This document shows, in pieces, positions 19,224 to 32,500 of a stretch of DNA of 64,000 bases. The position numbers were made by a program, and so were the translations under genes. The number at the start of each line of letters is the position of its first letter. Positions within the stretch are counted from its first letter, which is position 1. This DNA comes from Sabellastarte sp. h YS-2021. Lineage: Eukaryota; Annelida; Polychaeta; Sabellida; Sabellidae. The stretch lies in the NCBI GenBank assembly GCA_964017235.1, contig OZ024931.1, positions 135,596,033 to 135,660,032 on the forward strand, written 5' to 3'. Below the pieces are notes generated by a model that was not told the DNA's origin, searched no databases, and saw only the letters and a program-made list of their open reading frames with translations.

Positions 19224-19714
19224 TCTATTATTGTGTAATATATATACATTGCATCAAAAAACAACCATTATTATTGTGAACTGTAAGGTCACCTCACCTT
19301 ATCCAAGGTCAAACCCTCCCTGGGCAACTTAACTCATATATGTACACACCTTGACCCGAATGGGGGGCTAAGGTGTTTCCCATGGGACCACAGAATGGTC
19401 CCATATGTCATTGGGTAACCATGGTAACCTCCCTTGTGTCTGGGGTCCTCAGGGGGGTCCCTTAGGATAACCTTGTATTTGACCTTCTGGGGTTAGATGA
19501 CCTTCAGGATATTCTTAGGTCATATTATATGTCAGTGTAGTGTTATGTACTGTCATGTGTAGGGAAATTGGACTGTAAATAAAAGTAGAACTAGAGTATG
19601 TATTAGAAACTATACAAAGTTTGTACAAAAAATATAATGAGTGTATATATATAATAAAATAATTATCCGCACCCTTGTGTTTATGTGGGGTCTTCTGGGG
19701 GCGTTGGGGACTGT
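19224..19714 (+). repeat. Repeat B1 (element A copy 2)
   Basis: This 491-bp block is repeated at 20060-20550. It has an AATAAA at 19578-19583 and the 9-bp hairpin at 19382-19404. As in copy 1, it has GGGGCGTTGG where B2 has GGGGCATTGG; this B1/B2 difference is shared by both element copies. Confidence 0.9.
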
Positions 19715-19952
19715 CCTGAGTGAGGTGTGGGCCTTGCGTTGGTCAGTCCTGCGCCCCCTGAAGCCCTCCTTGGGTGCCTATTCAATATGAAATGGTCAGT
19801 CCCTGTGTATACCGCCTAATCTCCATGGAGATGTGACCCACTTACAGAGGATTGGTTGACCTATGGTCAGAAGCTTGGTTACTGAAAACAGAACCATCAG
19901 TTTAAAAGTAAATGTTGACCAGTGCACAAGTGTGGACTATTTTTCTGAACTG
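19715..19952 (+). repeat. Repeat A2 (element A copy 2)
   Basis: This 238-bp block matches A1 at 13771-14008. It joins B1 through GGACT-GT-CCTGAG at about 19708-19720. Confidence 0.9.
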
Positions 19953-20059
19953 CCCACCCTCCACACCCCTTTTCTTTCCCTGTGAAGAATTGTCATTTTA
20001 ATGTGTTTTTATTTTATATGTCCTTTTTACTGTTTTTATCTATATTTACACCTGTTGCG
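19953..20059 (+). other. Unique spacer U (element A copy 2)
   Basis: This 107-bp pyrimidine-rich spacer begins CCCACCCTCC and is the same as in copy 1. It has no coding potential. Confidence 0.75.
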
Positions 20060-20550
20060 TCTATTATTGTGTAATATATATACATTGCATCAAAAAACAA
20101 CCATTATTATTGTGAACTGTAAGGTCACCTCACCTTATCCAAGGTCAAACCCTCCCTGGGCAACTTAACTCATATATGTACACACCTTGACCCGAATGGG
20201 GGGCTAAGGTGTTTCCCATGGGACCACAGAATGGTCCCATATGTCATTGGGTAACCATGGTAACCTCCCTTGTGTCTGGGGTCCTCAGGGGGGTCCCTTA
20301 GGATAACCTTGTATTTGACCTTCTGGGGTTAGATGACCTTCAGGATATTCTTAGGTCATATTATATGTCAGTGTAGTGTTATGTACTGTCATGTGTAGGG
20401 AAATTGGACTGTAAATAAAAGTAGAACTAGAGTATGTATTAGAAACTATACAAAGTTTGTACAAAAAATATAATGAGTGTATATATATAATAAAATAATT
20501 ATCCGCACCCTTGTGTTTATGTGGGGTCTTCTGGGGGCATTGGGGACTGT
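20060..20550 (+). repeat. Terminal repeat B2 (element A copy 2)
   Basis: This is the right end of the element, with an AATAAA at 20414-20419. It ends GGGGACTGT before satellite ACTCATTTC. Confidence 0.9.
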
Positions 20551-23500
20551 ACTCATTTCTTGCCCAATAAGGCAGATGTAAGGCTATAAACCATATTTTT
20601 TGCGAGTGTGGGAGCCACTAAGAGAGAATTAAGTAGTGTATTCCTTTAGAAATACACAACAAGCTCAAAATACATGTCTTGGGAGTGCATGTAGCGAGGG
20701 TACCACTAAATGGCAAATCAGTTCAACCCACCCCTTAAAGTAGTTGTATCTGGCTCAAATTTTCACAGAAAACTCAGTTTATATCAGAGAATAAAATTGC
20801 ATTGGTCTGAACCACTCAAGAGCCATATTAGGAATTTCAGTTTCCGGGGTGTGGCGCTAGTCTACCCCCCCACCCCCTCATGGAGGTAATGTCAAGTATC
20901 TCATAATGTATCAAATCTGAAGCCAAAAGTTAATTTCATTCATGTTTTGACAATAAAAGAGGACATTTTGGGCACATTTGGAACATTACATCTCTGAACA
21001 GAAATTATATAACCCAAATAGGGCTGTTAAAATGGTCGAAAAAAGATGTAAATCAGCCCAAATGAGTAGCAAATGTTGGTCTATAATCCTGAAATTTGGT
21101 CAGAATATAGTGTGCAACTAGCTAAATCTGACTGCACAGGTTTTAGAATTACATCTGATATAGCAGTGACTACTGGTGTGGTATTTGGACCCCAGCAGGC
21201 CTGTAATACGCCTGCTGGGGGATGCATTAAGATGTACTCATTTCTTGCCCAATAAGGCAGATGTAAGGCTATAAACCATATTTTTTGCGAGTGTGGGAGC
21301 CACTAAGAGAGAATTAAGTAGTGTATTCCTTTAGAAATACACAACAAGCTCAAAATACATGTCTTGGGAGTGCATGTAGCGAGGGTACCACTAAATGGCA
21401 AATCAGTTCAAGCCACCCCTTAAAGTAGTTGTATCTGGCTCAAATTTTCACAGAAAACTCAGTTTATATCAGAGAATAAAATTGCATTGGTCTGAACCAC
21501 TCAAGAGACATATTAGGAATTTCAGTTTCCGGGGTGTGGGGCTGGTCTGGCCCCCCCTCATGGAGGTAATGTCAAGTATCTCATAATGTATCAAATCTGA
21601 AGCCAAAAATTAATTTCATTCATGTTTTGACAATAAAAGAGGACATTTTGGGCACATTTGGAACATTACATCTCTGAACAGAAATTATATAACCCAAATA
21701 GGGCTGTTAAAATGGTCGAAAAAAGATGTAAATCAGCCCAAATGAGTAGCAAATATTGGTCTATAATCCTGAAATTTGGTCAGAATATAGTGTGCAACTA
21801 GCTAAATCTGACTGCACAGGTTTTAGAATTACATCTGATATGGCAGTGACTACTGGTGTGGTATTTGGACCCCAGCAGGCCTGTAATACGCCTGCTGGGG
21901 GGTGCATTAAGATGTACTCATTTCTTGCCCAATAAGGCAGATGTAAGGCTATAAACCATATTTTTTGCGAGTGTGGGAGCCACTAAGAGAGAATTAAGTA
22001 GTGTATTCCTTTAGAAATACACAACAAGCTCAAAATACATGTCTTGGGAGTGCATGTAGCGAGGGTACCACTAAATGGCAAATCAGTTCAAACCACCCCT
22101 TAAAGTAGTTGTATCTGGCTCAAATTTTCACAGAAAACTCAGTTTATATCAGAGAATAAAATTGAATTGGTCTGAACCACTCAAGACCCATATTAGGAAT
22201 TTCAGTTTCCGGGGTGTGGGGCTGGTCTGGCCCCCCCTCATGGAGGTAATGTCAAGTATCTCATAATGTATCAAATCTGAAGCCAAAAATTAATTTCATT
22301 CATGTTTTGACAATAAAAGAGGACATTTTGGGCACATTTGGAACATTACATCTCTGAACAGAAATTATATAACCCAAATAGGGCTGTTAAAATGGTCGAA
22401 AAAAGATGTAAATCAGCCCAAATGAGTAGCAAATGTTGGTCTATAATCCTGAAATTTGGTCAGAATATAGTGTGCAACTAGCTAAATCTGACTGCACAGG
22501 TTTTAGAATTACATCTGATATAGCAGTGACTACTGGTGTGGTATTTGGACCCCAGCAGGCCTGTAATACGCCTGCTGGGGGGTGCATTAAGATGTATTCA
22601 TTTCTTGCCCAAAAAGGCAGATGTAAGGCTATAAACCATATTTTTTGCGAGTGTGGGAGCCACTAAGAGAGAATCAAGTAGTGTATTCCTTTAGAAATAC
22701 ACAACAAGCTCAAAATACATGTCTTGGGAGTGCATGTAGCGAGGGTACCACTAAATGGCAAATCAGTTCAAACCACCCCTTAAAGTAGTTGTATCTGGCT
22801 CAAATTTTCACAGAAAACTCAGTTTATATCAGAGAATAAAATTGCATTGGTCTGAACCACTCAAGAGCCATATTAGGAATTTCAGTTTCCGGGGTGTGGG
22901 GCTGGTCTGGCCCCCCTCATGGAGGTAATGTCAAGTATCTCATAATGTATCAAATCTGAAGCCAAAAATTAATTTCATTCATGTTTTGACAATAAAAGAG
23001 GACATTTTGGGCACATTTGGAACATTACATCTCTGAACAGAAATTATATAACCCAAATAGGGCTGTTAAAATGGTCGAAAAAAGATGTAAATCAGCCCAA
23101 ATGAGTAGCAAATGTTGGTCTATAATCCTGAAATTTGGTCAGAATATAGTGTGCAACTAGCTAAATCTGACTGCACAGGTTTTAGAATTACATCTGATAT
23201 AGCAGTGACTACTGGTGTGGTATTTGGACCCCAGCAGGCCTGTAATACGCCTGCTGGGGGGTGCATTAAGATGTACTCATTTCTTGCCCAATAAGGCAGA
23301 TGTAAGGCTATAAACCATATTTTTTGCGAGTGTGGGAGCCACTAAGAGAGAATTAAGTAGTGTATTCCTTTAGAAATACACAACAAGCTCAAAATACATG
23401 TCTTGGGAGTGCATGTAGCGAGGGTACCACTAAATGGCAAATCAGTTCAACCCACCCCTTAAAGTAGTTGTATCTGGCTCAAATTTTCACAGAAAACTCA

Positions 23501-26500
23501 GTTTATATCAGAGAATAAAATTGCATTGGTCTGAACCACTCAAGAGCCATATTAGGAATTTCAGTTTCCGGGGTGTGGCGCTAGTCTGCCCCCCCACCCC
23601 CTCATGGAGGTAATGTCAAGTATCTCATAATGTATCAAATCTGAAGCCAAAAGTTAATTTCATTCATGTTTTGACAATAAAAGAGGACATTTTGGGCACA
23701 TTTGGAACATTACATCTCTGAACAGAAATTATATAACCCAAATAGGGCTGTTAAAATGGTCGAAAAAAGATGTAAATCAGCCCAAATGAGTAGCAAATGT
23801 TGGTCTATAATCCTGAAATTTGGTCAGAATATAGTGTGCAACTAGCTAAATCTGACTGCACAGGTTTTAGAATTACATCTGATATAGCAGTGACTACTGG
23901 TGTGGTATTTGGACCCCAGCAGGCCTGTAATACGCCTGCTGGGGGATGCATTAAGATGTACTCATTTCTTGCCCAATAAGGCAGATGTAAGGCTATAAAC
24001 CATATTTTTTGCGAGTGTGGGAGCCACTAAGAGAGAATTAAGTAGTGTATTCCTTTAGAAATACACAACAAGCTCAAAATACATGTCTTGGGAGTGCATG
24101 TAGCGAGGGTACCACTAAATGGCAAATCAGTTCAAACCACCCCTTAAAGTAGTTGTATCTGGCTCAAATTTTCACAGAAAATTCAGTTTATATCAGAGAA
24201 TAAAATTGCATTGGTCTGAACCACTCAAGAGCCATATTAGGAATTTCAGTTTCCGGGGTGTGGGGCTGGTCTGGCCCCCCCTCATGGAGGTAATGTCAAG
24301 TATCTCATAATGTATCAAATCTGAAGCCAAAAATTAATTTCATTCATGTTTTGACAATAAAAGAGGACATTTTGGGCACATTTGGAACATTACATCTCTG
24401 AACAGAAATTATATAACCCAAATAGGGCTGTTAAAATGGTCGAAAAAAGATGTAAATCAGCCCAAATGAGTAGCAAATGTTGGTCTATAATCCTGAAATT
24501 TGGTCAGAATATAGTGTGCAACTAGCTAAATCTGACTGCACAGGTTTTAGAATTACATCTGATATAGCAGTGACTACTGGTGTGGTATTTGGACCCCAGC
24601 AGACCTGTAATACGCCTGCAGGGGGGTGCATTAAGATGTATTCATTTCTTGCCCAAAAAGGCAGATGTAAGGCTATAAACCATATTTTTTGCGAGTGTGG
24701 GAGCCACTAAGAGAGAATCAAGTAGTGTATTCCTTTAGAAATACACAACAAGCTCAAAATACATGTCTTGGGAGTGCATGTAGCGAGGGTACCACTAAAT
24801 GGCAAATCAGTTCAAACCACCCCTTAAAGTAGTTGTATCTGGCTCAAATTTTCACAGAAAACTCAGTTTATACCAGAGAATAAAATTGCATTGGTCTGAA
24901 CCACTCAAGAGCCATATTAGGAATTTCAGTTTCCGGGGTGTGGGGCTGGTCTGGCCCCCCCTCATGGAGGTAATGTCAAGTATCTCATAATGTATCAAAT
25001 CTGAAGCCAAAAATTAATTTCATTCATGTTTTGACAATAAAAGAGGACATTTTGGGCACATTTGGAACATTACATCTCTGAACAGAAATTATATAACCCA
25101 AATAGGGCTGTTAAAATGGTCGAAAAAAGATGTAAATCAGCCCAAATGAGTAGCAAATGTTGGTCTATAATCCTGAAATTTGGTCAGAATATAGTGTGCA
25201 ACTAGCTAAATCTGACTGCACAGGTTTTAAAATTACATCTGATATAGCAGTGACTACTGGTGTGGTATTTGGACCCCAGCAGGCCTGTAATACGCCTGCT
25301 GGGGGATGCATTAAGATGTACTCATTTCTTGCCCAATAAGGCAGATGTAAGGCTATAAACCATATTTTTTGCGAGTGTGGGAGCCACTAAGAGAGAATTA
25401 AGTAGTGTATTCCTTTAGAAATACACAACAAGCTCAAAATACATGTCTTGGGAGTGCATGTAGCGAGGGTACCACTAAATGGCAAATCAGTTCAAACCAC
25501 CCCTTAAAGTAGTTGTATCTGGCTCAAATTTTCACAGAAAATTCAGTTTATATCAGAGAATAAAATTGCATTGGTCTGAACCACTCAAGAGCCATATTAG
25601 GAATTTCAGTTTCCGGGGTGTGGGGCTGGTCTGGCCCCCCCTCATGGAGGTAATGTCAAGTATCTCATAATGTATCAAATCTGAAGCCAAAAATTAATTT
25701 CATTCATGTTTTGACAATAAAAGAGGACATTTTGGGCACATTTGGAACATTACATCTCTGAACAGAAATTATATAACCCAAATAGGGCTGTTAAAATGGT
25801 CGAAAAAAGATGTAAATCAGCCCAAATGAGTAGCAAATGTTGGTCTATAATCCTGAAATTTGGTCAGAATATAGTGTGCAACTAGCTAAATCTGACTGCA
25901 CAGGTTTTAGAATTACATCTGATATAGCAGTGACTACTGGTGTGGTATTTGGACCCCAGCAGGCCTGTAATACGCCTGCTGGGGGATGCATTAAGATGTA
26001 CTCATTTCTTGCCCAATAAGGCAGATGTAAGGCTATAAACCATATTTTTTGCGAGTGTGGGAGCCACTAAGAGAGAATTAAGTAGTGTATTCCTTTAGAA
26101 ATACACAACAAGCTCAAAATACATGTCTTGGGAGTGCATGTAGCGAGGGTACCACTAAATGGCAAATCAGTTCAAACCACCCCTTAAAGTAGTTGTATCT
26201 GACTCAAATTTTCACAGAAAATTCAGTTTATATCAGAGAATAAAATTGCATTGGTCTGAACCACTCAAGAGCCATATTAGGAATTTCAGTTTCCGGGGTG
26301 TGGGGCTGGTCTGGCCCCCCCTCATGGAGGTAATGTCAAGTATCTCATAATGTATCAAATCTGAAGCCAAAAATTAATTTCATTCATGTTTTGACAATAA
26401 AAGAGGACATTTTGGGCACATTTGGAACATTACATCTCTGAACAGAAATTATATAACCCAAATAGGGCTGTTAAAATGGTCGAAAAAAGATGTAAATCAG

Positions 26501-29500
26501 CCCAAATGAGTAGCAAATGTTGGTCTATAATCCTGAAATTTGGTCAGAATATAGTGTGCAACTAGCTAAATCTGACTGCACAGGTTTTAGAATTACATCT
26601 GATATAGCAGTGACTACTGGTGTGGTATTTGGACCCCAGCAGGCCTGTAATACGCCTGCTGGGGGATGCATTAAGATGTACTCATTTCTTGCCCAATAAG
26701 GCAGATGTAAGGCTATAAACCATATTTTTTGCGAGTGTGGGAGCCACTAAGAGAGAATTAAGTAGTGTATTCCTTTAGAAATACACAACAAGCTCAAAAT
26801 ACATGTCTTGGGAGTGCATGTAGCGAGGGTACCACTAAATGGCAAATCAGTTCAAACCACCCCTTAAAGTAGTTGTATCTGGCTCAAATTTTCACAGAAA
26901 ATTCAGTTTATATCAGAGAATAAAATTGCATTGGTCTGAACCACTCAAGAGCCATATTAGGAATTTCAGTTTCCGGGGTGTGGGGCTGGTCTGGCCCCCC
27001 CTCATGGAGGTAATGTCAAGTATCTCATAATGTATCAAATCTGAAGCCAAAAATTAATTTCATTCATGTTTTGACAATAAAAGAGGACATTTTGGGCACA
27101 TTTGGAACATTACATCTCTGAACAGAAATTATATAACCCAAATAGGGCTGTTAAAATGGTCGAAAAAAGATGTAAATCAGCCCAAATGAGTAGCAAATGT
27201 TGGTCTATAATCCTGAAATTTGGTCAGAATATAGTGTGCAACTAGCTAAATCTGACTGCACAGGTTTTAGAATTACATCTGATATAGCAGTGACTACTGG
27301 TGTGGTATTTGGACCCCAGCAGGCCTGTAATACGCCTGCTGGGGGATGCATTAAGATGTACTCATTTCTTGCCCAATAAGGCAGATGTAAGGCTATAAAC
27401 CATATTTTTTGCGAGTGTGGGAGCCACTAAGAGAGAATTAAGTAGTGTATTCCTTTAGAAATACACAACAAGCTCAAAATACATGTCTTGGGAGTGCATG
27501 TAGCGAGGGTACCACTAAATGGCAAATCAGTTCAAACCACCCCTTAAAGTAGTTGTATCTGACTCAAATTTTCACAGAAAATTCAGTTTATATCAGAGAA
27601 TAAAATTGCATTGGTCTGAACCACTCAAGAGCCATATTAGGAATTTCAGTTTCCGGGGTGTGGGGCTGGTCTGGCCCCCCCTCATGGAGGTAATGTCAAG
27701 TATCTCATAATGTATCAAATCTGAAGCCAAAAATTAATTTCATTCATGTTTTGACAATAAAAGAGGACATTTTGGGCACATTTGGAACATTACATCTCTG
27801 AACAGAAATTATATAACCCAAATAGGGCTGTTAAAATGGTCGAAAAAAGATGTAAATCAGCCCAAATGAGTAGCAAATGTTGGTCTATAATCCTGAAATT
27901 TGGTCAGAATATAGTGTGCAACTAGCTAAATCTGACTGCACAGGTTTTAGAATTACATCTGATATAGCAGTGACTACTGGTGTGGTATTTGGACCCCAGC
28001 AGGCCTGTAATACGCCTGCTGGGGGGTGCATTAAGATGTACTCATTTCTTGCCCAATAAGGCAGATGTAAGGCTATAAACCATATTTTTTGCGAGTGTGG
28101 GAGCCACTAAGAGAGAATCAAGTAGTGTATTCCTTTAGAAATACACAACAAGCTCAAAATACATGTCTTGGGAGTGCATGTAGCGAGGGTACCACTAAAT
28201 GGCAAATCAGTTCAAACCACCCCTTAAAGTAGTTGTATCTGGCTCAAATTTTCACAGAAAATTCAGTTTATATCAGAGAATAAAATTGCATTGGTCTGAA
28301 CCACTCAAGAGCCATATTAGGAATTTCAGTTTCCGGGGTGTGGGGCTGGTCTGGCCCCCCCTCATGGAGGTAATGTCAAGTATCTCATAATGTATCAAAT
28401 CTGAAGCCAAAAATTAATTTCATTCATGTTTTGACAATAAAAGAGGACATTTTGGGCACATTTGGAACATTACATCTCTGAACAGAAATTATATAACCCA
28501 AATAGGGCTGTTAAAATGGTCGAAAAAAGATGTAAATCAGCCCAAATGAGTAGCAAATGTTGGTCTATAATCCTGCAATTTGGTCAGAATATAGTGTGCA
28601 ACTAGCTAAATCTGACTGCACAGGTTTTAGAATTACATCTGATATAGCAGTGACTACTGGTGTGGTATTTGGACCCCAGCAGGCCTGTAATACGCCTGCT
28701 GGGGGATGCATTAAGATGTACTCATTTCTTGCCCAATAAGGCAGATGTAAGGCTATAAACCATATTTTTTGCGAGTGTGGGAGCCACTAAGAGAGAATTA
28801 AGTAGTGTATTCCTTTAGAAATACACAACAAGCTCAAAATACATGTCTTGGGAGTGCATGTAGCGAGGGTACCACTAAATGGCAAATCAGTTCAAACCAC
28901 CCCTTAAAGTAGTTGTATCTGACTCAAATTTTCACAGAAAATTCAGTTTATATCAGAGAATAAAATTGCATTGGTCTGAACCACTCAAGAGCCATATTAG
29001 GAATTTCAGTTTCCGGGGTGTGGGGCTGGTCTGGCCCCCCCTCATGGAGGTAATGTCAAGTATCTCATAATGTATCAAATCTGAAGCCAAAAATTAATTT
29101 CATTCATGTTTTGACAATAAAAGAGGACATTTTGGGCACATTTGGAACATTACATCTCTGAACAGAAATTATATAACCCAAATAGGGCTGTTAAAATGGT
29201 CGAAAAAAGATGTAAATCAGCCCAAATGAGTAGCAAATGTTGGTCTATAATCCTGAAATTTGGTCAGAATATAGTGTGCAACTAGCTAAATCTGACTGCA
29301 CAGGTTTTAGAATTACATCTGATATAGCAGTGACTACTGGTGTGGTATTTGGACCCCAGCAGACCTGTAATACGCCTGCTGGGGGGTGCATTAAGATGTA
29401 TTCATTTCTTGCCCAAAAAGGCAGATGTAAGGCTATAAACCATATTTTTTGCGAGTGTGGGAGCCACTAAGAGAGAATCAAGTAGTGTATTCCTTTAGAA

Positions 29501-32500
29501 ATACACAACAAGCTCAAAATACATGTCTTGGGAGTGCATGTAGCGAGGGTACCACTAAATGGCAAATCAGTTCAAACCACCCCTTAAAGTAGTTGTATCT
29601 GGCTCAAATTTTCACAGAAAACTCAGTTTATATCAGAGAATAAAATTGCATTGGTCTGAACCACTCAAGAGCCATATTAGGAATTTCAGTTTCCGGGGTG
29701 TGGGGCTGGTCTGGCCCCCCCCCCCCCCTCATGGAGGTAATGTCAAGTATCTCATAATGTATCAAATCTGAAGCCAAAAGTTAATTTCATTCATGTTTTG
29801 ACAATAAAAGAGGACATTTTGGGCACATTTGGAACATTACATCTCTGAACAGAAATTATATAACCCAAATAGGGCTGTTAAAATGGTCGAAAAAAGATGT
29901 AAATCAGCCCAAATGAGTAGCAAATGTTGGTCTATAATCCTGAAATTTGGTCAGAATATAGTGTGCAACTAGCTAAATCTGACTGCACAGGTTTTAAAAT
30001 TACATCTGATATAGCAGTGACTACTGGTGTGGTATTTGGACCCCAGCAGGCCTGTAATACGCCTGCTGGGGGGTGCATTAAGATGTACTCATTTCTTGCC
30101 CAATAAGGCAGATGTAAGGCTATAAACCATATTTTTGCGAGTGTGGGAGCCACTAAGAGAGAATTAAGTAGTGTATTCCTTTAGAAATACACAACAAGCT
30201 CAAAATACATGTCTTGGGAGTGCATGTAGCGAGGGTACCACTAAATGGCAAATCAGTTCAAACCACCCCTTAAAGTAGTTGTATCTGGCTCAAATTTTCA
30301 CAGAAAACTCAGTTTATATCAGAGAATAAAATTGCATTGGTCTGAACCACTCAAGAGCCATATTAGGAATTTCAGTTTCCGGGGTGTGGGGCTGGTCTGG
30401 CCCCCCCTCATGGAGGTAATGTCAATTATCTCATAATGTATCAAATCTGAAGCCAAAAGTTAATTTCATTCATGTTTTGACAATAAAAGAGGACATTTTG
30501 GGCACATTTGGAACATTACATCTCTGAACAGAAATTGTATAACCCAAATAGGGCTGTTAAAATGGTCGAAAAAAGATGTAAATCAGCCCAAATGAGTAGC
30601 AAATGTTGGTCTATAATCCTGAAATTTGGTCAGAATATAGTGTGCAACTAGCTAAATCTGACTGCACAGGTTTTAGAATTACATCTGATATAGCAGTGAC
30701 TACTGGTGTGGTATTTGGACCCCAGCAGGCCTGTAATACGCCTGCTGGGGGGTGCATTAAGATGTACTCATTTCTTGCCCAATAAGGCAGTTGTAAGGCT
30801 ATAAACCATATTTTTTGCGAGTGTGGGAGCCACTAAGAGAGAATTAAGTAGTGTATTCCTTTAGAAATACACAACAAGCTCAAAATACATGTCTTGGGAG
30901 TGCATGTAGCGAGGGTACCACTAAATGGCAAATCAGTTCAAACCACCCCTTAAAGTAGTTGTATCTGGCTCAAATTTTCACAGAAAACTCAGTTTATATC
31001 AGAGAATAAAATTGCATTGGTCTGAACCACTCAAGAGCCATATTAGGAATTTCAGTTTCCGGGGTGTGGGGCTGGTCTGGCCCCCCCTCATGGAGGTAAT
31101 GTCAAGTATCTCATAATGTATCAAATCTGAAGCCAAAAAAATTAATTTCATTCATGTTTTGACAATAAAAGAGGACATTTTGGGCACATTTGGAACATTA
31201 CATCTCTGAACAGAAATTATATAACCCAAATAGGGCTGTTAAAATGGTCGAAAAAAGATGTAAATCAGCCCAAATGAGTAGCAAATGTTCGTCTATAATC
31301 CTGAAATTTGGTCAGAATATAGTGTGCAACTAGCTAAATCTGACTGCACAGGTTTTAGAATTACATCTGATATAGCAGTGACCACTGGTGTGGTATTTGG
31401 ACCCCAGCAGGCCTGTAATACGCCTGCTGGGGGTGCATTAAGATGTACTCATTTCTTGCGAAATAAGGCAGATGTAAGGCTATAAACCATATTTTTTGCG
31501 AGTGTGGGAGCCACTAAGAGAGAATTAAGTAGTGTATTCCTTTAGAAATACACAACAAGCTCAAAATACATGTCTTGGGAGTGCATGTAGCGAGGGTACC
31601 ACTAAATGGCAAATCAGTTCAAACCACCCCTTAAAGTAGTTGTATCTGGCTCAAATTTTCACAGAAAACTCAGTTTATATCAGAGAATAAAATTGCATTG
31701 GTCTGAACCACTCAAGAGCCATATTAGGAATTTCAGTTTCCGGGGTGTGGGGCTGGTCTGGCCCCCCCCTCATGGAGGTAATGTTAAGTATCTCATAATG
31801 TATCAAATCTGAAGCCAAAAAAATTAATTTCATTCATGTTTTGACAATAAAAGAGGACATTTTGGGCACATTTGGAACATTACATCTCTGAACAGAAATT
31901 ATATAACCCAAATAGGGCTGTTAAAATGGTCGAAAAAAGATGTAAATCAGCCCAAATGAGTAGCAAATGTTGGTCTATAATCCTGAAATTTGGTCAGAAT
32001 ATAGTGTGCAACTAGCTAAATCTGACTGCACAGGTTTTAGAATTACATCTGATATAGCAGTGACTACTGGTGTGGTATTTGGACCCCAGCAGGCCTGTAA
32101 TACGCCTGCTGGGGGGTGCATTAAGATGTACTCATTTCTTGCGAAATAAGGCAGATGTAAGGCTATAAACCATATTTTTTGCGAGTGTGGGAGCCACTAA
32201 GAGAGAATTAAGTAGTGTATTCCTTTAGAAATACACAACAAGCTCAAAATACATGTCTTGGGAGTGCATGTAGCGAGGGTACCACTAAATGGCAAATCAG
32301 TTCAAACCACCCCTTAAAGTAGTTGTATCTGGCTCAAATTTTCACAGAAAACTCAGTTTATATCAGAGAATAAAATTGCATTGGTCTGAACCACTCAAGA
32401 GCCATATTAGGAATTTCAGTTTCCGGGGTGTGGGGCTGGTCTGGCCCCCCCTCATGGAGGTAATGTCAAGTATCTCATAATGTATCAAATCTGAAGCCAA

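Larger units (their letters stand above)
13771..20550 (+). mobile_element. Element A copy 2: Ngaro-like YR retrotransposon, all frames open
   Basis: This 6,780-bp copy has the same layout as copy 1: A1 13771-14008, B1 19224-19714, A2 19715-19952, U 19953-20059, B2 20060-20550. Gag, Pol and YR are all uninterrupted and retain their key residues, so this copy could be autonomous. It sits at the same monomer position as copy 1 (AAGATGT/ACTC) with the same flanking satellite variants, so it arose by duplication of a filled site. By eye the two elements differ by one substitution and one A over 6.78 kb, so the duplication is recent, or the repeat is being homogenised, or the assembly has duplicated one locus. 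Confidence 0.92.
12239..21752 (+). repeat. Higher-order duplication unit, copy 2 (contains element A copy 2)
   Basis: This is the partner of the block starting at or before position 1. It includes two monomers left of the element (12239, 12919), the interrupted monomer at 13599/20551 and the next full monomer at 21063. Homology with copy 1 ends near 21752. From there the array corresponds instead to the monomer at 11559, continuing into a third, element-free version of the unit. Confidence 0.85.

Noticed and set aside
13771..20550. Element A copy 2 as an independent insertion
   Set aside because: It has the same monomer, same target base and the same private flanking variants on both sides as copy 1; block duplication explains it.
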